Positions 59,775-64,000 of a stretch of 64,000 nt of DNA are shown here, one piece after another (the first letter of the stretch is position 1; the number at the start of each line of letters is the position of its first letter). Under the pieces are notes generated by a model. It was not told the origin of the DNA. It did no database searches and was given only the letters and a program-made list of their open reading frames with translations. Position numbers and translations under genes: made by a program. The stretch is from NCBI RefSeq assembly GCF_024206495.1, contig NZ_JAMBPQ010000013.1:1-64000 (forward strand). Direction: 5' to 3'. Origin of the DNA: Paraburkholderia sp. CNPSo 3272. GTDB lineage: Bacteria > Pseudomonadota > Gammaproteobacteria > Burkholderiales > Burkholderiaceae.

Positions 59775-60710
59775 TTACGCGTCAGGCGCCCAGCACAGCG
59801 AGATGAATCTCGCGACTTCATCCAGCGCATGCCGCGCACTCGACAGCTCGTGGGTGGATCGCTGGAACACGTGGTGCAGACCTTCGTAGATTTCCAGCTT
59901 CACCGTGTTGCCCTGCTCCGCCGCGGCCGCCGCGTAACGTCGCGCGTCGTCGAACAGCAGCTCCTCCGTGCCCACCTGGAGCGCGACGGGTGGCAGGCGC
60001 CCCGGAATGGCATGCAGCGGCGACGCGCGTGCGTCCGCGGGGTCGGCGGCGCCAAGGTACGCCGCGGCGGCATTGGCGAGCACAGCCCGCGTCAGGACGG
60101 CATCCCGGGTCGCATCGCTGTGGAACGACGGCCCCGTCAAGGCCAGATCGACCCACGGCGAGAAAGCGGCCACGCTCGCGACGTTCAACGCCGGCCGCTC
60201 GTCGACGCCCAGAGCCGCAAGTGCGAGGCCGCCGCCCGCGGAGTCGCCGACCAGGGCGACTTCGCGTATGCCGCCGTTCGCCAGCCATCGCAGCGCCGCG
60301 CGCACGGCATCGTGCGCCGCGGGAAACGGATGCTCGGGCGCAAGCGGATAGTCGAGCACAAAGGTATCGACGCCGGCGCGCACCGCGATCTGGCTCGCGA
60401 ACCCGCGATACCCCGCTGCAGACCCGAGCACGAAGGCCCCGCCGTGCAGGAACAGGATCGCGCGATGGGCAGGCGCGGCGCGCGGCCGAATCCACCACCC
60501 TGTTGCGTCCGCGTTCGCGACGCTCTCCATGGCGACGCCGTCCGCCACCGGCGTCTGCGCGGTCATGGCGTCGTACGCCTCGCGCATCGTTCCATGGAAT
60601 TCGTTGAAATGCCGTTGCGTGCGCTCGATCGAGGCGCTCGCCGCCTCGCGGTCGTCATCGCTCAGGCTGCGCCGCACTTCGATCAGGTTGGCTCGTTCTC
60701 CGATGCTCAT
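59775..60710 (-). CDS. Alpha/beta hydrolase, HSL-type esterase
   Basis: 311 residues from the ATG at 60710; a second ATG at 60713 sits only 2 nt from AAGGAG, so 60710 is preferred. HGG oxyanion motif (LFLHGGAFVLGS), nucleophile Ser in GDSAGGG, Asp in ELLFDDA, and His in GLHHVF complete the catalytic triad of the hormone-sensitive-lipase family (esterase of short-chain esters). It is divergent from the LysR gene at 60834, with an inverted repeat in between. Confidence 0.93.
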   Translation of the reverse strand: MSIGERANLIEVRRSLSDDDREAASASIERTQRHFNEFHGTMREAYDAMTAQTPVADGVAMESVANADATGWWIRPRAAPAHRAILFLHGGAFVLGSAAGYRGFASQIAVRAGVDTFVLDYPLAPEHPFPAAHDAVRAALRWLANGGIREVALVGDSAGGGLALAALGVDERPALNVASVAAFSPWVDLALTGPSFHSDATRDAVLTRAVLANAAAAYLGAADPADARASPLHAIPGRLPPVALQVGTEELLFDDARRYAAAAAEQGNTVKLEIYEGLHHVFQRSTHELSSARHALDEVARFISLCWAPDA

Positions 60711-60790
60711 CATGGCTCCTTCGTTGCGTGAATGCGCTGTCGATGGCCATGACGATATCGATTCCACATGGAGCATGGAACGGGGCCAAA

Positions 60791-60809
60791 TGGAATAGAA
60801 TCCATTCCA
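60791..60809. promoter_or_regulatory. Inverted repeat in the LysR/hydrolase divergent promoter
   Basis: TGGAAT and ATTCCA arms 7 bp apart form a T-N11-A-type dyad, 25 bp before the LysR start. It suits a LysR-family regulatory site; activation of the hydrolase and autocontrol are inferred. Confidence 0.5.
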
Positions 60810-60833
60810 GTCAGGAAGTTTTGGGAAGAGAAA

Positions 60834-61745
60834 ATGGACCGGCTCGACGCGCTCAAACTTTTCATTCGCATCGTCGAAAGCGGGAGTTTCGCCGCGGCGG
60901 CGCGCGACATCGGCGTGGGTCAGCCTGCGGTCAGCAAGCAGATCGCGTCGCTCGAGCGCTATCTTGGCGCTCAACTGGTCAGGCGCACGTCGCGCAGCAT
61001 GACGCTCACGGAGACCGGTCAAACGGTCTATGAAGCCGGCTTGCGCATCATTGGCGACTTTGCCGATCTCGAGTCCTCAGTCGGGCATGGCCAACTGTCG
61101 CCCGGCGGGCTGATCCGCGTCACCGTGCCGCCGGTCTTTGGCCGGCTGTATATCGTGCCGCACCTGCCGGTGTTTTTCTCCCGCTATCCGCAGGTGTACG
61201 TGGACCTTTCCGCAACGGAGCGGAACGTCAATCTCGTCGAGGAAGGTTTCGATCTTTCGATCAAGAGCGGACCGCTTGCCGACTCCTCGATGATTTCGAG
61301 GCATCTGGCCTCGAGTCCGGTCGTTGTCGTGGCAACGCCGGAATACCTCGAAAAGCACGGGCGCCCCGAACGGCCGCACGAGATCGAACAGCATGACTGT
61401 GTCGTTTTCGCGCCCATGCGCGAGCCGCGGGCATGGCGTTTCGCGAACGTCGAAGGACCGGGTCTGCAGGTTCCGTCGGGCAACTTCCGCACCGGCGACG
61501 CGGAGCAGATTCGCGCCGCCGTCCTCGCCCATATGGGCCTGGTTCAGGCGCCCGGCTGGCTCTTCGCAGCGGAGATGGCGAGCGGCGAAGTCGTCAGCGT
61601 GCTGGAGGATTTCGCGCCGCCGCCGTTGCCCATCCACGGCGTGCATCCATCGGGCAGGCGGCTGCCGAACAAGACTCGCGTGTTTCTCGACTTCGTCGCC
61701 GAGATGCTCGCGGCCGATCCGCGCCCGGCCTTCGTTGCGCACTGA
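60834..61745 (+). CDS. LysR-family transcriptional regulator
   Basis: 303 residues from the ATG at 60834 (MDRLDALKLFIRIV, the canonical LysR start); the frame is open to 60768. HTH at 16-45 (AAAARDIGVGQPAVSKQIASLERYLG), ligand domain 90-300 of the CrgA-like type. Divergent from the esterase gene, its likely target. Confidence 0.94.
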   Translation: MDRLDALKLFIRIVESGSFAAAARDIGVGQPAVSKQIASLERYLGAQLVRRTSRSMTLTETGQTVYEAGLRIIGDFADLESSVGHGQLSPGGLIRVTVPPVFGRLYIVPHLPVFFSRYPQVYVDLSATERNVNLVEEGFDLSIKSGPLADSSMISRHLASSPVVVVATPEYLEKHGRPERPHEIEQHDCVVFAPMREPRAWRFANVEGPGLQVPSGNFRTGDAEQIRAAVLAHMGLVQAPGWLFAAEMASGEVVSVLEDFAPPPLPIHGVHPSGRRLPNKTRVFLDFVAEMLAADPRPAFVAH

Positions 61746-61824
61746 TGGCTCTGCGCGCTCCTTGCACGCCGGCGCGGAACGGTGTTTGCTGGGAGGAGTA
61801 GGTCATTCATCAAGGAGAGCCAAA

Positions 61825-62352
61825 ATGCCCGAGAAGAAAACGATCGAGCGTGCGCGCGCGGACAAGCGCGCAGGCAAATCCGCAAGTACCCAGGCCGGCG
61901 AATTCGTGAAGGAGGAATTCGATCGCGTGCGCGAGGGCAAGCATGGCGTGCGTTCCGCGAAGCAGGCTGTCGCCATCGGCCTCTCGAAGGCGCGGCGCGC
62001 CGGTGTGGACCTCAAACCGCCGGCGCCAGGCAAAACCAGCGAAGCGACGCGCAAGAAGGCCGCAAAGGACAGCGCGGCGGGCCACGGCGAGAAAACGGGC
62101 CGCGCGAGCACGGAATCGAAGGCCAAACGCTCGCGCACGACGACGAAAGTGCTCAAGGGCGAGAGCCGGGCGGGCGCATCGCCACAAGCCGTGTCGAAGC
62201 AGGCGAAGAGCGCGGCGGCGCGCCGCCCCGCGGCAAGCCGATCGGCGGCGGCAAAGAAGGCTGCGCAGACCAAGGGTGCAGCGGGCCGCTCCGCCGCGGC
62301 CAAAAAGGCGGCGAAGACACGCGCCGCACGTGCGCAGCACACCCGCCACTAG
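61825..62352 (+). CDS. DUF6496 protein with histone-H1-like tail
   Basis: 175 residues, AAGGAG before the ATG. An N-terminal DUF6496-like block (EFVKEEFDRVREGKHGVRSAKQAVAIGLSKARRAG) is followed by a Lys/Ala/Arg tail with AAAKKAA repeats resembling AlgP/histone H1. The composition suggests DNA or nucleoid binding. It ends 22 bp before the next gene and may be cotranscribed. Confidence 0.82.
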   Translation: MPEKKTIERARADKRAGKSASTQAGEFVKEEFDRVREGKHGVRSAKQAVAIGLSKARRAGVDLKPPAPGKTSEATRKKAAKDSAAGHGEKTGRASTESKAKRSRTTTKVLKGESRAGASPQAVSKQAKSAAARRPAASRSAAAKKAAQTKGAAGRSAAAKKAAKTRAARAQHTRH

Positions 62353-62374
62353 CGAGGCGCGGGGTTATGAGACT

Positions 62375-63877
62375 ATGTTCCTCATCGCCCCGCATGCGCT
62401 TGCTGCAAATCCGCCGATGCCCTCACCTGCTCTGCTGCTCGAACAGATCCTTCGCGACGTCCCACGCCGTTATCGCTTGCCGCAAGAGCCCGCGGCTTCG
62501 GCGCTGCCGCTTCGAGACGCCAATCCGGCGACGGCTCTGGCACGCGTCATCGAACAGGCACGCGAAGCCATCGCGCGTGGCGTAGCACCGGATGCGACGC
62601 TGCAGCCGCGTTTTATTGACGCGCTCGCGGTCATGATCACCGAGGCGATGCAAGCCGATTCCGGAGACCGGGCATTTCAGGCGATGGTGCTGCGGCACCG
62701 CGCTCCCCAGGTGCGCGAGTTTGCGTCGCTTTCGGCACAGGCCGATCAGGACCGGCGGCAGATCCATGCTGCCGTCAATGCGATCGCGCATCCGGCCAAA
62801 CAGCAGCGCGCGCTGCAAGCCTGGCAGCGCGAAGCGCTTGCGCGGCTGCATGCGTCCGCGTCATTGGCGCACCACGAGGCCCATTACGCGGGACTTCACC
62901 AAACCGCGCGAGACCTTCTCGCTTTGCCGGAACTTTCGAAGGGCTCGGATTTCGGGCCCGCGCTGACGGATCTGCGGGACAGTCCGGCACTTGCGCGCCT
63001 GTGCCGGATCGAAGTTCTGGCGCCCGATCCACTCGTGCAGCAGTACGTATCATTGCTCGATGCGTATGGTCCGCGGCCGGGTACGCCGGCGGCTGTGGCG
63101 CAAGGCCGGGCGTCCCAGCGGCGCGGCGCGGCAGTCGAAGCGCTGGCCGTACAGGCACTCGAATCCCTGGCTCAAAGGCTCAACGCAGCGCAGGAGAACC
63201 CGCACGCGTACCGTGTCGTGAGCTCGATGCGCGTTCCGGCCTCGATACCGGGCACGCACGAGCGCGCCAAAACGGAATGGGACGTGGTCCTGCTGGAGCG
63301 GCTGCACGCAAAGACCTTCGATATCGTGCCCGTCTGGAACGTGCGCCTGCTCGTCGAAGCAAAGGCATCCGTCGAGTCCGCGACGACCGACCTCCCGCGG
63401 CTCATGCGCGGTTTGCGCCTGCTCGCGCACGCCGAAGAAAACGTCGTTTATACGTTCGAGACCCAGCAGGGGCCGGTACGACTGCACGGCGCATCGTTAC
63501 GCGCGCAAGGCATCGACGAATCCGGGTTGCTGAAAACCGTACTCTATTGCTGCGATGCGCCCGCCAACGGCGCTTCGCGAATGCTCAACGCCGCGAGCCG
63601 CATGCAGCTTTTGTCCGCACCGGCGAGCCTCGAATACGCCAGCACCCAGTGGGACGGACAACATGCAGATCCGGAAATACTGGCTGCTGTCTGGCAGCAC
63701 CTCACGCGATCGCCGCGCTGGCACGCGGTGCTCGACCAGTATTCGATGCTGCGCCTCGTACGCGAACTGATGGTGTACCCCGATGACCTGATGGCCACGA
63801 TTGCCGATGCAGCGCAGTGCTCGCCAAGGTGTTCGCCGGGATGTTCGCAGTACACGGCGAACGAAGGGCCTTGTTGA
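62375..63877 (+). CDS. Conserved hypothetical protein with PD-(D/E)XK-like motif
   Basis: About 500 residues; start at 62375 (MFLIAPHAL) or 62417. The N-terminal two thirds are helical. The segment 250-335 shows GAAVEALA (Glu255), TEWDVVLLE (Asp303) and LLVEAKAS (Glu328-x-Lys330), the order and spacing of a PD-(D/E)XK nuclease core. Such proteins in Burkholderia are sometimes labelled DAHP synthase, which I find unsupported. The last ~20 residues are Cys-rich (CSPRCSPGCSQ) and unlike the rest. It follows the DUF6496 gene. Confidence 0.75.
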   Translation: MFLIAPHALAANPPMPSPALLLEQILRDVPRRYRLPQEPAASALPLRDANPATALARVIEQAREAIARGVAPDATLQPRFIDALAVMITEAMQADSGDRAFQAMVLRHRAPQVREFASLSAQADQDRRQIHAAVNAIAHPAKQQRALQAWQREALARLHASASLAHHEAHYAGLHQTARDLLALPELSKGSDFGPALTDLRDSPALARLCRIEVLAPDPLVQQYVSLLDAYGPRPGTPAAVAQGRASQRRGAAVEALAVQALESLAQRLNAAQENPHAYRVVSSMRVPASIPGTHERAKTEWDVVLLERLHAKTFDIVPVWNVRLLVEAKASVESATTDLPRLMRGLRLLAHAEENVVYTFETQQGPVRLHGASLRAQGIDESGLLKTVLYCCDAPANGASRMLNAASRMQLLSAPASLEYASTQWDGQHADPEILAAVWQHLTRSPRWHAVLDQYSMLRLVRELMVYPDDLMATIADAAQCSPRCSPGCSQYTANEGPC

Positions 63878-63913
63878 CGTGCAGGCGTTCGAGAAAGGCG
63901 CGCTGACGCCTCA

Positions 63914-64000
63914 ATGCTCCGTGCGCACATGCTCGCCCCGTATACGCAACTCATCAAGCTCGGGCCGCAATCGGCGAATCTGACGATCTCGCTGCCTTAA
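63914..64000 (+). CDS. Short ORF ending at the window edge, possible fragment
   Basis: 28 residues, MLRAHMLAPYTQLIKLGP onward, ending in TAA at the last base. GC by codon position (about 61, 43 and 79 percent) looks like coding sequence. It is in the same frame as the 500-residue gene, 36 bp after its TGA, so it could be a separated C-terminal piece or a small gene. No family recognised. Confidence 0.25.
   Translation: MLRAHMLAPYTQLIKLGPQSANLTISLP

Noticed and set aside
63911..64000. Minus-strand partial gene entering from the right edge
   Set aside because: The frame is open and helical, but codon-position GC (third position about 59 percent) fits much worse than the plus frame.

Overview
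The window is high-GC DNA from a betaproteobacterium, most likely a Burkholderiaceae member such as Paraburkholderia. I base this on the 16S rRNA 5' end at the left edge, a Burkholderia-type rRNA leader with boxA, the codon composition, and gene families such as the MXKDX-repeat protein, GlxA-type regulators and the LRR-kinase. Genus is inferred, not proven. There are about 62 probable genes, no tRNA, no insertion sequence, no prophage and no CRISPR array.

Layout. 0-0.5 kb: start of a minus-strand rRNA operon with promoter and leader. 0.5-2.8 kb: PAS-PAS-GGDEF-EAL c-di-GMP enzyme. 3.1-5.3 kb: exported GH3 beta-glucosidase with a LacI-type operator and an intrinsic terminator. 5.8-12.9 kb: mixed metabolic and regulatory genes (SDR, LysR, NmrA, GNAT, GlxA/AraC, BON protein), mostly divergent regulator-enzyme pairs. 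13.1-33.4 kb: a catabolic island flanked by two paralogous double-GNAT proteins. Its plus arm has a D-2-hydroxyacid dehydrogenase, class-III aminotransferase, Lrp regulator, succinate-semialdehyde-type dehydrogenase and an AstE/aspartoacylase-like hydrolase. Its minus arm runs HAD hydrolase, PuuB-like amine oxidase, peptide-type ABC transporter, a three-subunit HcnABC/opine-oxidase-like dehydrogenase and a mini-AraC regulator, with an aldehyde dehydrogenase at the outer end.

33.5-42.4 kb: small proteins, a ModA-like binding protein with a Pro/Gln tail, VOC protein, radical SAM protein beside a zinc-ligand-less MDR, XRE regulator, PBP7-type endopeptidase, an LRR-protein kinase, and behind it the frameshifted remains of an RND pump gene. 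42.6-53.6 kb: chemoreceptor, RcnB-like protein, MarR/monooxygenase divergent pair with a perfect operator, PLD-type cardiolipin synthase, FemAB/GNAT-like protein, Met/Cys gamma-family PLP enzyme, epimerase, a truncated LysR gene, aldo/keto reductase and SDR.

53.6-57.1 kb: an ECF sigma factor with its NrsF-type membrane anti-sigma factor, divergent from cytochrome b and a YedY/MsrP-like molybdoenzyme, followed by an MXKDX protein. Both directions carry a GTAACC-N16-CGAA promoter. 57.2-64 kb: small membrane protein and lipoprotein, MltF-type transglycosylase, alpha/beta hydrolase divergent from LysR, a histone-H1-like DUF6496 protein and a large conserved hypothetical with a PD-(D/E)XK-like motif.

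The strongest candidates for an incompletely described system are the 13-33 kb amine/opine-type catabolic island (substrate unknown) and the sigF-nrsF divergent regulon.
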